A stretch of 64,000 bases of DNA, from positions 248,001 to 312,000 of the forward strand of contig QVRM01005224.1 in the NCBI GenBank assembly GCA_003439945.1. Reading direction: 5' to 3'. The translations under genes and the position numbers were made by a program. Shown piece after piece: positions 18,771 to 32,128 of the stretch (position 1 is the first letter of the stretch; the number at the start of each line of letters is the position of its first letter). The notes under the pieces were generated by a model that worked only from the letters and a program-made list of their open reading frames with translations, was not told where the DNA came from and did no database searches. Source of the DNA: Dermanyssus gallinae (taxonomy: Eukaryota; Arthropoda; Arachnida; Mesostigmata; Dermanyssidae).

Positions 18771-18781
18771 AGGGGGAAGAA
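18770..18781 (+). promoter_or_regulatory. polypurine tract
   Basis: AAGGGGGAAGAA immediately before the 3' LTR, the expected plus-strand primer of an LTR element. Confidence 0.85.
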
Positions 18782-19075
18782 TGTAGAATAGCAGCGTCCG
18801 TTAAGCAGCGCGGGCATATATATCGTCTGTTGGCGGCAATGCTGAAGCAAATTAAATACAGGGCGCCAAATAGAGGAGGCCGCCACCCCAGTAGCGAAGA
18901 CGCGGGAAGTTACTAAATGCGCGGGCAAATCTGTGATATATAAGGAGGCACGAGAATAAATTAATCAATAGTCGTTGGTCGAGGCCGAGCCAGGCAGAGG
19001 ACGTGTGTTGTTTGAGCGAAAGACTAGCGAACTCGTAACGGTCGCCGTCCAGTCGTTAGGGTGGTGGATACTACA
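18782..19075 (+). repeat. 3' LTR of gypsy element (294 bp)
   Basis: Begins TGTAGAATAGCAGCGTCCG and ends GATACTACA, followed by ACAAT. It differs from the 5' LTR by a few substitutions and small indels, so some time has passed since insertion. Confidence 0.92.
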
Positions 19076-19080
19076 ACAAT

Positions 19081-20160
19081 GTATCTGACATATTCGAATA
19101 ACTGCTTGCAAGCTTTGAGCGTTTGGATTTTCTGTCATCCCATCAATTTTACTTCTGCCGTCGATAATTTACGGACTTGGTCTCGCCCACCTACGGCAGT
19201 CTCTGGCGCACTCAGTAGAATCGACCAAACTATACATTGGAGCCTTTCTAGACGTTGCCGCGGCCTTCAGTGGTTTTAAATACTAATGTATCTTTTAAAT
19301 GTTTAAGTGCTTTACAAGTGCAGTTGAGTGCTTCCGCTCGTAACTAATCTCAGGGTATCACGCTGTGGGAATTAGGTCGGCCCAATACTCATGGAGAACC
19401 GTATATACCGGCGTATCGTAAGGTTCTGTGTTTGGAATTGTAAATACATTGCTTACTTATTATTTGTACATTCTTGAGTATCCAGAGGGAGAACTTAGAC
19501 AAGCCAATAATTTAGCTGATAATACAACAGTGTTTTTTTCGGTCTGTTCAGAGTTTCCCCCATATCCTCTCACAAGTGTAGGCACTTGTCCGAATATTCA
19601 GTAAAAATGGTATTCTCATTAATATCAGCAAGACAAACGTTACTGTATGTCAAACTTAGCTAAAACTGCAATTTAGTAGGAAATTCTTCTTACCAGGGAC
19701 AGAATTGGTCCTAGTAGAGACCAGAAAATGTCTCCCCCTTATACTGCATGAGTGTATATATTGCAAATGCCATAATTTCAGCCTTCTATCACATGGGTCT
19801 TATCTGCCTTTTTGTTGGCGGCTTATGGATCTTAAAGTACAAAATTCCGTTCCTTCCTGCCAGTTCTCCCCTACGGCAATATTAGATGGGGAAGTGGGTT
19901 TAAATGTGTGCTCCATCGGGCTCGAATACTGCAATACGAGGCTCTAAGAGCCACATTTAGCAGCCAGACGCAGATACTTCATAAGTGACCTCCCTTTGAT
20001 GACCAGAAGCTCCTCCCGGTTGACTCGCTATCTGCTGAAAGTTGTCCGAAAGGCCACAGAAGATAGGCAAAAATCGCCAAGTGTCAGAACCACGATTTCC
20101 GATATCCGTTTGTTATGGAACGAGCAGACAACAAGCTATATTTCTATAAATTTGTCTTGT
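19081..20160 (+). pseudogene. non-LTR RT remnant, right part (after gypsy insertion)
   Basis: Small recognisable RT pieces in order: GAFLDVAAAFSG near 19,240; LADNTTVF (degraded FADDTTVF) near 19,515; and RIFSKNGILINISKTNVTV near 19,590, which matches the usual NGL.IN..KT block. C-terminal traces follow to about 20,100. Many stops and shifts. Orientation and order fit the fragment before the gypsy element. The stretch from 19,481 on is repeated in the tandem copy. Confidence 0.55.
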
Positions 20161-20257
20161 ACATGTATAGGCTAGAACATGCGCAAAGATATTTACATAT
20201 GTACGCAAACTGCAGATAATACTTTTTCAAACACATACTCGATATTTTATCGCACAC

Positions 20258-20314
<57 letters not shown>

Positions 20315-21096
20315 GCATGGACAGAACAGAAAACACGTTTTAATCCATACAACCGATTTTATTTTTACTTATTTACCACGATTAGGATTAAATTATAGTA
20401 TCATAGTAACATGTACAAGTATGTACGATCGAACACATGCGCAAGCAGCCGCACTTGTTAAGCACAAATTCGTTCTATAAAACGTCATGTTTGAACGGCG
20501 CTATGGGAGACAAGGGGTCGCGGCTACCTTGATGATCAAAGCAGAACTTGGCCGTCGTGGTCGATTATGAATGAAGGTTGCAGATTGCACAGCAGTGGTT
20601 TTGTTCATTGACGACTTGAAAACAGCGTGAGCGGGCATTGACGCCAGTCGATATCAGTCAGAAACATGTCTGTCGCTCCTGACTTGCATAGCAATGTCGT
20701 ACGCGTCTTTCCGCTACGATGTGCTAAATATATTGTAGTTGTTTCTTTTCTATGTTGTGGGATGTAGCTAAATCTTGCTGTTCTGGTAACTAAGCGCCAG
20801 TAGCTCGCTGGAAGCTGTACAAGAATTGCTCCTGCGCACACAACCACTGCACGATAAACGATAGGAGGTACGTAGAAGGTAGCTTGCCTAACGAGCGCCT
20901 TCCGTAATCGGAACTAGGCCCAGCCGGCTACAAACTGGCATGCATGCATGTATGGACACATCGCACGCGAGATAGCCGGGCTCGTCACACAATCTTGCAA
21001 GTATATATATATATATATATATCAGCGATTTTGGCCGCAGTCTCGGAACACAACATAAATGAGGAGGTTTAGGCTACCGCACGAGCAAATAAAGCA
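19481..21096. repeat. tandem duplication, unit 1 (1,616 bp)
   Basis: From TCCAGAGGGAGAACTTAG to GAGCAAATAAAGCA. The next 1,616 bp repeat it with no differences I could find, including the lengths of two (TA)n tracts. The unit holds the 3' part of an RT remnant and about 900 bp of non-coding DNA. Confidence 0.93.
20259..20311. repeat. (TA)n microsatellite
   Basis: Pure TA dinucleotide run. The same run occurs at 21,875-21,927 in the duplicated unit. Confidence 0.9.
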
Positions 21097-21873
21097 TCCA
21101 GAGGGAGAACTTAGACAAGCCAATAATTTAGCTGATAATACAACAGTGTTTTTTTCGGTCTGTTCAGAGTTTCCCCCATATCCTCTCACAAGTGTAGGCA
21201 CTTGTCCGAATATTCAGTAAAAATGGTATTCTCATTAATATCAGCAAGACAAACGTTACTGTATGTCAAACTTAGCTAAAACTGCAATTTAGTAGGAAAT
21301 TCTTCTTACCAGGGACAGAATTGGTCCTAGTAGAGACCAGAAAATGTCTCCCCCTTATACTGCATGAGTGTATATATTGCAAATGCCATAATTTCAGCCT
21401 TCTATCACATGGGTCTTATCTGCCTTTTTGTTGGCGGCTTATGGATCTTAAAGTACAAAATTCCGTTCCTTCCTGCCAGTTCTCCCCTACGGCAATATTA
21501 GATGGGGAAGTGGGTTTAAATGTGTGCTCCATCGGGCTCGAATACTGCAATACGAGGCTCTAAGAGCCACATTTAGCAGCCAGACGCAGATACTTCATAA
21601 GTGACCTCCCTTTGATGACCAGAAGCTCCTCCCGGTTGACTCGCTATCTGCTGAAAGTTGTCCGAAAGGCCACAGAAGATAGGCAAAAATCGCCAAGTGT
21701 CAGAACCACGATTTCCGATATCCGTTTGTTATGGAACGAGCAGACAACAAGCTATATTTCTATAAATTTGTCTTGTACATGTATAGGCTAGAACATGCGC
21801 AAAGATATTTACATATGTACGCAAACTGCAGATAATACTTTTTCAAACACATACTCGATATTTTATCGCACAC

Positions 21874-21930
<57 letters not shown>

Positions 21931-22712
21931 GCATGGACAGAACAGAAAACACGTTTTAATCCATACAACCGATTTTATTTTTACTTATTTACCACGATTA
22001 GGATTAAATTATAGTATCATAGTAACATGTACAAGTATGTACGATCGAACACATGCGCAAGCAGCCGCACTTGTTAAGCACAAATTCGTTCTATAAAACG
22101 TCATGTTTGAACGGCGCTATGGGAGACAAGGGGTCGCGGCTACCTTGATGATCAAAGCAGAACTTGGCCGTCGTGGTCGATTATGAATGAAGGTTGCAGA
22201 TTGCACAGCAGTGGTTTTGTTCATTGACGACTTGAAAACAGCGTGAGCGGGCATTGACGCCAGTCGATATCAGTCAGAAACATGTCTGTCGCTCCTGACT
22301 TGCATAGCAATGTCGTACGCGTCTTTCCGCTACGATGTGCTAAATATATTGTAGTTGTTTCTTTTCTATGTTGTGGGATGTAGCTAAATCTTGCTGTTCT
22401 GGTAACTAAGCGCCAGTAGCTCGCTGGAAGCTGTACAAGAATTGCTCCTGCGCACACAACCACTGCACGATAAACGATAGGAGGTACGTAGAAGGTAGCT
22501 TGCCTAACGAGCGCCTTCCGTAATCGGAACTAGGCCCAGCCGGCTACAAACTGGCATGCATGCATGTATGGACACATCGCACGCGAGATAGCCGGGCTCG
22601 TCACACAATCTTGCAAGTATATATATATATATATATATCAGCGATTTTGGCCGCAGTCTCGGAACACAACATAAATGAGGAGGTTTAGGCTACCGCACGA
22701 GCAAATAAAGCA
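21097..22712. repeat. tandem duplication, unit 2 (1,616 bp)
   Basis: Second copy, directly adjoining unit 1, offset exactly 1,616 bp. Includes the same RT remnant (to about 21,776). Confidence 0.93.
21875..21927. repeat. (TA)n microsatellite, duplicate
   Basis: Same length as the tract 1,616 bp upstream. Each unit also has a shorter TA run at 21,002-21,022 and 22,618-22,638. Confidence 0.9.
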
Positions 22713-23257
22713 TATTTCTTATATAAGTATTGCGCTAAACGCGTTACAATGGTGCAAAGCCTGCAAATATGGCATAATATATTAGAACAACCACCTTGAA
22801 TGTGCGCAAGTAACTCATTACATGATTTAATAACACAATTTTGTTCCAGTGCTTCACCCCATCTCAGTAACCTCCTTGTTCCGGTTTACAACTGAAAATT
22901 AACGAGCGGCACAGAAACGACTGTTGGTACCTTTGCTTTACATTATTTTGGCGTTCAGATTGCATTTATATAATATTAATCGAATCACCGCGAGACATAG
23001 CATCACATGTGCATCCTTACGGATTATTGCTGCTTTTTTTCGTATGTATATATATATATATATATGTACGCCAGACTACGCCTATATATAGCTATATCTG
23101 CGCGTAGTTTGGCGACAACACATATATGCGATGCAACTTCGATTAATTTTCGTCCGCAATTGAAATATGAATATATTACGGTGCGTTAATGTAAGCGTTA
23201 AAATACATGTATATAACAATCGGTTTCAACAAAGAGCGTTGCCAAATATTGTTGTCC
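22713..23257. other. presumed 3' region of the synaptobrevin gene
   Basis: AT-rich sequence downstream of the synaptobrevin stop codon on the minus strand. No AATAAA in the first 100 nt, so the 3' UTR end is not located. A short TA run lies at 23,046-23,065. Confidence 0.4.
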
Positions 23258-23452
23258 TTACTTTATAAAACTAAATATTATTATAAGAATGATAACTAGA
23301 ATGACCACACCGAGTATAATCATCATTTTCATATTCCGCCACCAGTTCTTGCGCTTCAGCGTAGTTGCCTGCTTCTCGAAGACCATGGCGCCCTCTTGCA
23401 GCTGCGTGGCGCGTTCGTCCAAATCTGATAGTTTTGCATCTCGCTCCAATAC
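23258..23452 (-). CDS. Syb: synaptobrevin/VAMP, last coding exon
   Basis: Exon 2 of an R-SNARE, the vesicle membrane protein that pairs with syntaxin and SNAP-25 to drive exocytosis. It encodes 64 residues: [19 protein letters not shown] with the zero-layer Arg at its third-fourth codon, [14 protein letters not shown] at the membrane boundary, and a C-terminal hydrophobic anchor ending in a short FSFIK. The minus-strand acceptor TTTATTACAG precedes GTATTGGAG; the stop is TAA at 23,258-23,260. Joined to 32,536-32,637 it gives a 98-residue protein with a very short N-terminus, like cellubrevin-type VAMPs. It resembles Drosophila Syb closely through the SNARE motif. The symbol is by family; a paralogue is possible. 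Confidence 0.9.
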   Translation of the reverse strand, partial: VLERDAKLSDLDERATQLQEGAMVFEKQATTLKRKNWWRNMKMMIILGVVILVIILIIIFSFIK

Positions 23453-26400
23453 CTGTAATAAACATCTAAATGTCAGTGGATGGATATGCCTTAAGTGCAT
23501 ACTACATAAGAGTGTGTGAAACACAACCTAGAATAATCTATGGCACCTTCTTCGGCAATTTATTATTAATGTTCGTAGAGCATTTGTTTAGTAGGATGAG
23601 AAGGGAAATGCATTTTTGCACATCCCACTGACGTAACAATGTACGACATCAGCCGATGTTGCTGATGTACTGTACAGGAAAAGCTCGTTAGGTAGAGCTC
23701 GTTACTTCTTGCACGTTGTCTGACCAGTACGCAGATTGCATTGTTCCAAATGACATCCTCTATAACGGCACTGATAATGCGTCCGGTTTGCTTGTCCTCA
23801 GGACTCTACGTTCGCGTTCGGCAACAGTAGATCGTCGAGTTCCTTATAGGGCTCTTTTTCTCGGATCGGCAATAACGCTCCAGTTGGGTGAGTGTGCGTT
23901 ACGTCATCGCTTCTGCAAGGGAGAAGGTCACTTTCCTGTGAAAGCCCTCGTGTATCAGACCAGGATGTCTATTATCAGACGTCAGGTCCAGTCGTCATTC
24001 ATTTCTTCTGCGGCTCACCGCTCACTTTGCCGTTTTTCGAGAGTGTCCTCTCCGGCCTGTTCCGGCTTACGCCTGCCCTTGTCCTTCTCCGCGCGCTCCT
24101 GGATCGCCCTGGCCACAGTATCGTTCTGATCTGAACCAGGACCATTAAAGACAGCTTTAGTACTGCTATTTTGTGAATAAATAAGTTTTAGTCTCGGCGT
24201 CTATTTTACATGACGTCGAAATTCTTTGTAGGGTGAGCACATCGGCTGGTGTATCTTAATGAGAGTTCTCAGCGTCTTTAGAAAACCCTGTACAACTTTT
24301 TGTTACCATTTACACGACAGTGTTTATAAAAGCTGTTCTTAATCACTTGAAATAATCTGCATTGGCTGACTGGAGGAATTATGCTTGACGTAAACAGTTG
24401 GCCACTTTCTGGTGAGAGCAATTCTCTATTCCTGGAATTAAAAACATATTAAGCAGGTTGTTTTTATGTCCTGATCATCCCCCGTCCCCCCACGGACTTG
24501 AATCTTATTCTCAATGAACGTCGCCCAAGGAACATTCGATCAACATCGCAGATCGAACAGGAGACACCCCGGTAGATGACAACCATGACAACCGCTCTAG
24601 CCCGATCACGCCGCTGAAAAACTTTAATCAAGGGATGGATGTCTGTTTGGGTTTATTCAGCTAAGCTTTAAGGCGCATTCAGGAAGTCGATTTGACTAAA
24701 GTTTGGCAACCTTCTCGTGGTGGAGAAGCTTTGCTATTGCCCAAAGCTTCGAGTTAGAAGAAAACTATAATTTTGTATAAGTACTTTTAGTGGAAATACC
24801 AACTGTAGTTGGAGATATTATAGCAGAATGTTGGTATCCAAGGTGAAGCCGTAGCACCACGGACAGTGGAATTAGATGCATTTAAAGCTTAGGCGCATAC
24901 CAAAACCGCCACACAATAGTCGGAAAGCTCAAAAACGGTGATTCCGACAGCTTTTTCACTGTTTTAACACTCAGTAGCAATTGTAATGGCGGAAACCGAC
25001 TAAAACAGGATCAAACTACAAGGCAGGAGTATAGGCACATAGGACTTTGATGAATAAGCACGCAGAGAAGGTATGTGGGACGTTGTCAGGCCAATAAGAA
25101 TAAAGAGGCTTTAGAAGGGGGAGTAGCATCATGGACCAACGCATGCAATATCTAACGCTTTACACATGAGTAAGCTATCTCTGGTAGTGCAGACAGCAAC
25201 AGCAGCTAAATGGCACTAATTAGAACAAGCTAGCTAACCTACTACAGTATACGCTATAATGTGAGAGGAGTAACGGCCACACCAAAATCAACCATTACGG
25301 TCACGGACGAGATGAAGAGCGGCACTGCTTGCCAGGTAAATATACACACCAAACTGTGCACTGTGGGTAGACAAGGGCTGAAAGTCAGAAAGCCACCAAT
25401 ATATTGAATGTCGGCATCATGCGTGCGCAGGGTAGAACCTGATAGAATTGAAGAAGACCAAAGTGAAGGTGCAGCAGATCCAATCTGGAGACCTCAGATT
25501 TCAAACAAAGAGCACCAAGATGGAAAGGGGCTAACCTTTACAAATAATAAAGCAAAAAATATGCCGATGCGCAATAGCACTCCCAAAGCCGGTCTGGACG
25601 GCCGTTGCGGCGATTTCAAAGAACACTGGAAGGGTATTGCTCCAGGCAAACAACAAAAGGAAAATCCCCCGATCCGTATATTGCCCTACCAAAGGCCGTA
25701 TAGACTCTGACGAACGTCGGTCCAAATTGGTTTTGTATAGCCACCGCGAATAACTTTTGGCTTCTACTCCATATGACTGCCCTCGGCACGGTAGCATTAC
25801 AGCTAGCTTTCTCAGACTCGTGAGAGGGTCCCTAGGGCGTTTTTAATACAATCTTCATGGATTCATGATGTCGTTTTGTCGTGGTGTTCTCAGGGTTTCC
25901 AAGTCCAGCGGAAGGAACACAAATAGTTTGCAGTGTGGCGTTCCTGCGAAAGGGCCTTTCTCCTGTAGCATGAATTGTCCTAAAACTGTCCGCGCAGCGG
26001 CCGCCATCCCGCTGCAGGTCGTTGGAAGGTTTGAGCAAACTGCTTCCACAACATTAAGCGCCTACGTTCGTGCTTGTCTAGCGCGACTATCCATGACGTT
26101 CTAGTTTGTCTACCGGACTCTCATAGACGCATTCTTTTTACTTTGAGCGATTCTAAGCGTCAATTCATTCAATGTTCGTTGTCACCTCTGTTGGCATTCA
26201 CAATATAGTGCAAAATCTAATCGAACAGTGCATGCATTAATATGTTTATGCCATTCGTCTGGATAATTTCCTAATTTTCGCACTTCAATTCACTGACGTA
26301 ATATCTCTCGCATATAACCCGGCTCTATTTACAGGTGCATGTTCGGCCTGGTTCATTATAACCGTTCGTCATGCACGCAATATGATAAAATCAATGCTGG

Positions 26401-26976
26401 AAAACCTAACTACACTATGGCGATTTGTTCCACAGGCGTCGTTCCAATCGAAATGAAGCGGGTAAAGCCGACGTCTCGGGCCGCTCTAGCTGTTTGTCTC
26501 TAGCTCTTGTTGTGCATGTTCAGCAACACCGTCATCTATATATGTAGATTCGATTCGACTGCAATATACTTCACACAACATCCAGTAATATCGGCGCAGC
26601 GCCGATTTGCACAATGTGTACAGTACCAATTCGTACACTATCAAGGTTCCAGAGCTTGTATCAAATGCTGCTCGGAAATCAACAAACTTGCTAAACATAA
26701 TCTGCCTGATTCGCGTCACTGAAGCGGTCACGTCATCTGGCCAGCCTTTGCCATTTGGTCGACTTAGCGACTCTAGGGGGTGCACGCGGGTGCTGCAGGT
26801 ACGACGTTGGGCCATGCAACAGCAAGTCACTAAAAAATTCAAAGATGTTATGTCCACTTTTTTTGGTTTAGGCTTGTGTTATAGATATAAATTTGTCAAA
26901 AACCGTGTAACAAACGCAGATTGTTGGGGTTCAGGCTTTAACTTCTGAGGTGTTTATACGCAATGACCTAATGTAT

Positions 26977-26997
26977 GATTGATTGATTGATTGATTG
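26977..26997. repeat. (GATT)n microsatellite in intron
   Basis: Five tandem GATT units. A shorter GATT run occurs at about 32,645-32,659 just upstream of the synaptobrevin start codon. Confidence 0.85.
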
Positions 26998-27632
26998 GTT
27001 TATTTGCTTGATAAGTGTGTGTACACATATCACCCTTTTATATCAGGGATATATACATTCATACATTATTCAGGCTACTTGCCAAGGTATCCTCATTTAC
27101 GATGAACTTAGGGCAGCTGAACGAAGGTTGCTAGGCTGAGCGATATCCAGTTTGACACAATGTCCTCTCGGCGCAGAAGCTGCTAGAATTTGTAACCATA
27201 CGCCTGATGAGATTGATGGAAAAGCTCGGCCGAGTAAACGACAAAAGCCTTCTGACGCTGTCAAATACGGCAACTACGTAACGCGGCACCATAACTTTGG
27301 TACGAAAATGGTTGGCACTAAATTTGCTCTTGCCTGAGAATAGTCCTTTAAGCGTAAACTTTCGACTGTAATGGCAAACGGCTTTGCACGTGAAAGCTTC
27401 AACGTAAGTCGTAACAACATATCGATTTTTATAGCAATTTTAAACACGCTATTCGCCTTTCGCTAGCTTGCGTCTGGTGTCATTCAGATTATGCAGAATC
27501 TGTAACCAAATGTGCCGTTATGATTGGCTCTTTCATGCGGGTGGATCTTCTGCAAACGTAGATTTTGCGCAACTTTGTGGAAGAGAATAGGCAAAATAAG
27601 CCTTAAAATAGGCACATACGTTATGGAAGACT

Positions 27633-27652
27633 TTATATATATATATATATAT
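27633..27652. repeat. (TA)n microsatellite in intron
   Basis: Short TA run. Confidence 0.85.
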
Positions 27653-30600
27653 ACATGCTCAATGGGAATAGATGATATACCATACCGCTTAGAGCCAGCG
27701 ACCATACTGCTACAAGGACTGTTGAAAAAACTCTATAGGGCTGACGCTCTAAGCGCCCCTGATATAAAATGGTAACATGTTAAGCGAATAAAAAATCCAT
27801 ATAAATGCAGATTTATTGATATAGGAGGACGAGTACCTTTCGGCGTATTGGACCGTCTTTGGACTTTATTCTCCTATAAGTAGAATAGAAGCAGCTAGAA
27901 TAAGAATAGCAATTTGCGCCCTAACAGTTTGATCCTCACCTCGTTAAATGTCAGTGGAATATGCAAGGCTCTCACTGACTGTTTGAAAAAGATTGTCGTT
28001 GGAATTATTTAAAAGAGAAAACGAATTGTCTGACAGGATCCACCAAAGATATAGACAGCCGTGTATATTACCAGTGCTGATTTATAACGCATATTCTCCT
28101 GGCTCGTTAAGTTTCGTTTCGTACGACTCTTCTTGTTTTCAGAATCAGTTTCGGAAAGGTTAAATCTGCCAGTGTGTTTAAGTTTATCTTTCTTTACGCG
28201 CTGCCTGATGGCTGCATTTTGTGACAGAGCTCGAAGTCTACGATGCTAGGATCCCCCTTAACCATACGCATATCTCCAATAAACGTTGTGCCGTCGGAGC
28301 GAAACTATTGGATTTTTTTACTTAAGCGTTATTTAGAGACGTTACGACTTTTAAATCTGTTTCCTCCCTACTACTGAAGACTCATGTAGACGTTCTTGCT
28401 GGCATCCACCGTTAATCTAACTTTACCAGCTTTGAATAAGCACCGTGCAGGCGCAAAATGTATTCTGCTTGCTATATTAAATCACTTTTAATATCTATAA
28501 GGACGTATACAATGAATCATCTCCAATAAATTAGTTGGCATTTGGAGAACTTCTACGCGCTTTCGCTATTATATGGCAGGTACCCTCGGGACACCTTTAA
28601 AGCCCTCGAATTTGAGGCCGAACCCAAAAAAGCATTTAATTCAAAGTACCAGAGGCAGGAAGGGCGATCTAATATGCAGGCTGTTATTTCGTTGCCAATC
28701 CAGCAAGGGCATTCCGGAAGACAAAAAATACGAGGTTCTTCAGAAAAATGGTTTTACTGCTTATGCTATTAAATTCAGCCACAAAACGACACCTTTTAGG
28801 GGGTTTGCAACGACACCGCCCGCCGGACAGATGGGTCGGCTTTATTCTTGTTCGAGAAAGATAGAGTCCTGGCGTGGGATGGGGCTGCGAATGGCCAGTC
28901 ACGTGTTACTTGCCTAGGATGTCCCGCATCTCTTGCGAAGCAGGCTGATATTGCATATATTTGGACTTGGCACTCACGCATAAAAGAATCTTCTTGGCGT
29001 TAGATGTACAAGCTCGTGAAAGAGAAACGGACTGAAATCTTCCTATTGTACAGTCTTTCTACTGACATTCAGCGCCGTAACTCGGCAGGTTTATTCCTTA
29101 AAAAAAAAAACATTGGTTCTATACAAAACGTAGTGAGTTTAATTTGCGGATCTTCCAAGTGTAGTACTTCTTCATTCAGTTTAATTTATTTTGCAACAAT
29201 TGTATTCAGCGCAGTATTGGGAGTGAAACTGGCAGCTGTCATCGGCCCAGTAATGTCCTAGTATGAAACTGCAGGATGTATCTGAGATATATGTGTTGCT
29301 CAGAGCATTCCAGTTGACCTCAACATGCCTTGAAAAGTATGCGTCAAGATGCCCTATCTCCCCAAGACTTCGCTTTCCTTCACTTGCCAGTTTTGCATAA
29401 CTGCACAAAAATGCTATGTTTCCGGTGACCTTAGCCTCTACCATCACAAACAAAAATCATAACGGAAAGACTCCGAGTTAGTAAAAGCTAGCGCTAAAGG
29501 CCTTTAAAACAAAGTAGCTCATCACAACATTGACGGTGTGACGTATGGAACAGAGGTCGCGAAGTGCAACTGTGGTTCCATCTACGCATACGACACCTAG
29601 AAACGACTCTAAGCTCCTCTCGATTACATTGAATAAGTCAGCTGGTAGCACAGTGCGTACAAATGTGGCCATCTGTAGTTTACCTCAATTTTAATTCGCT
29701 AAACAACATGAAATTTAGCCATTCGAAAAGCCTCGACAAGCAAGTGAACCAAGGGACCCGAAGGTAGTCAACGCATTCACTACAGACTGAGTTACCTCCG
29801 AGTCTCGTTGAATTTCGGGCTAAAGAACATGGCTCGCGCCATGTATCGCCACCTCAGCCCCTATTAAAACCAGTTGCACGTAGGAAAACCTTAGATAGAT
29901 GCTGTCCTCGAAGTTATAAACTTATAAGAAATGTTTAGATTGCCTTCTGATCGAATCGTTCATCGGGAATTTTTCCTCAATCAAATTAAATAGAGTATAC
30001 TGGGAGTGCGTTTCCGACCCGCTTTACTAGGGCTCGCAGTAAATCAATTCGGGCCCACAAATTAATTTTAAAAAAACTTATTGAACTTTAGTTACTTATT
30101 GTTCTTCTAAGATTGCTCTCATAAAATGCAACTCCAGTGTGAGTGGACTACTAAATCTATAGTAGCAAGAAAGCGCTGCATGAAAATCGGGCATCCTCAA
30201 ATGCTAGCGTGCTCCTTGAGTAAATTCTAGTCTTGATATCTGGTTGCCGGCCGACAAAATAGACATAATACCTTCCTATTTTAACAATATACAAGGGAAC
30301 TCTCAGCAGCTAACTGTTTGGAGTTTGCCATTTGTTGATCATTGTGATTTCCATCTGTTGTCATCCATGTGGCGAAGTAAGAAGCCTGTGCTCGACGCAA
30401 CAGCCCAGGTACCTTACGCCGTTGTAATTGATCAAAAACGTATTGAGGCAAAGAACACGTTTCAGTGGTTTCTAGCTTAGATACTGTGCATGCCGGAATA
30501 AAGAATATTTGGTCGCCGCAAGCAACGGCAAGCACAGATGTCAAGGGCACGCCTACAAGAGCGTGCTCACTCTTTAATCTAATTTCTCTCACAAACATGG

Positions 30601-31846
30601 CCTCTCTAATGAATTTCTTATGTGTTGCTCATGTTGATAAACAGAATGTCAAGATGGTAGCTGCTGATTGCTGAACAAGACGTTCTCACTCTTCATGTTT
30701 GAAAGGACTACAAGTCTTTGAGAAAGCATTACGTAAAACTATCTTGTATACCTCATTACCATATATCAAATGCAGTCTCAATATTAAGAAAGTTAAGAAT
30801 TCTATTAAGAATTATTGTTATCCACGCTTACTAAATTGGTTAGTGCATTGGTGTCAGCTCTGGCCTTTCAGGGGCGATTTGAGTAGTTGCCTCCTAAATG
30901 TTAACGTGTTGAAGCTTTCCGTCTTTTTGAAAACAAAAAACAAGCGGAAAAAAACTTGAATGACCTTTCAGGTGCTTGTGGGGCATGTCACCACCACCTG
31001 GCTGATGTCTACCAGCACACGAAGCGAGACACGATAATTCGGTGCTGGTGGAACTGGCCAGATGGCGACAATTTAGTAAACGCCACCAATGTTGTCTAAT
31101 TAAAGAGGATGGCTGTTTTTTAATAGACCTTACTGATTTGATCATTTATTCGAAGCCTGGGAAACCATAGAGAAGAGAACTGCGGAATTCACGGTCTGTC
31201 CTGTTTAATCCAATATCTGAGGTATGTAGTCAAAGCTCTGTTATCTATTAATCATCGTCATCAATAAAAAAAAGTCACTTGACACTGAAAATGGCACAGA
31301 CACGCATTTGCTAGTATTCTACTTATATCGTCACGTCGATGATATTAAGCCATCGACCTTTGAAGCAACGCTGTTACGATACTCGAATTTGATACCAACG
31401 ATGAATTCGGAATGAGGTTGGCACAAATTGTAACGACGGCGCACAGTAATAAGGGTCTGGGATATTTCACTGCCTGCGGTCGATTAATATCTAAGCATTC
31501 GTAGAGGTTCGGCTGCAAAGAAAGCAATTCTAATCCGAAAATGTCACGAATCACGTTCAGCGGTGTGTTCTATCGGAGGCGATCCGAGCAAGCCAAATGA
31601 TTGACTCATGATGTAGATGTATTGCGACATTTACACGCTGCTATGGCAGCCATTGCACGCCCAACATTTCAAGAATAAGGCGTGGCAGATCAACAGCAAT
31701 GGTGAGGATCATGAGAGACATCCTAATAATAAGAATAGTCAATATTTTACACTAAATTGAGCTGACGATAGATATAGAAGCGTTTATACTGAAGCGGTAC
31801 AAAATACTCCAACCTCTTTCAAACATGGCATCGATAACAGCAGTGG

Positions 31847-31848
<2 letters not shown>

Positions 31849-31889
<41 letters not shown>

Positions 31890-32086
31890 CATATATATAT
31901 ATATATATATATATATGACAGCAAGGTATATATATATATATGACAGGATATTGAAAGGTCAAACCGTTATAGTAAACCTTCTTAGAGATACTAAAGATTG
32001 TCATTGCCAGTTCCACTAAGCAAAATTGTGACAGTTATTCTATCAAATATATGATGACTATTTTGGTATCGATGATGGTACTCAAA

Positions 32087-32127
<41 letters not shown>
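31849..32127. repeat. cluster of (TA)n tracts in intron near exon 1
   Basis: TA runs at 31,849-31,916 (interrupted), 31,927-31,940 and 32,089-32,127. The ORF-like Ile/Tyr repeats here are only TA translation. Confidence 0.9.

Positions 32128-32128
<1 letters not shown>

Larger units (their letters stand above)
15168..19075 (+). mobile_element. Ty3/gypsy LTR retrotransposon, full structure, decayed coding part
   Basis: Two LTRs (TG...CA), primer binding site, gag, pol order RT-RNase H-integrase, polypurine tract and matching 5-bp target duplications ACAAT. The internal region is only about 3.3 kb because the protease region and most of the integrase core are missing. There are also an early gag nonsense codon, a nonsense codon in RT and several frame changes. 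It is therefore immobile by itself. It sits inside an older non-LTR remnant. Confidence 0.92.

Noticed and set aside
19705..19947. 80-codon frame present twice (also at 21,321)
   Set aside because: Duplicated only because the 1,616-bp unit is duplicated. It lies in a decayed RT remnant and has no domain.
23716..24129. 137-codon frame in the synaptobrevin intron
   Set aside because: Ser/Arg/Leu-rich with no domain and no splice-site support.
26977..26997. CRISPR-like or other regular repeat array
   Set aside because: A plain tetranucleotide microsatellite; no spacers or regular long repeats exist anywhere in the window.
28573..28917. 114-codon frame in the intron with a Lys/Arg-rich N-terminus
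   Set aside because: No recognisable family, no splice signals and no conserved features.
31825..32019. Ile/Tyr-repeat frame
   Set aside because: Translation of a (TA)n microsatellite.
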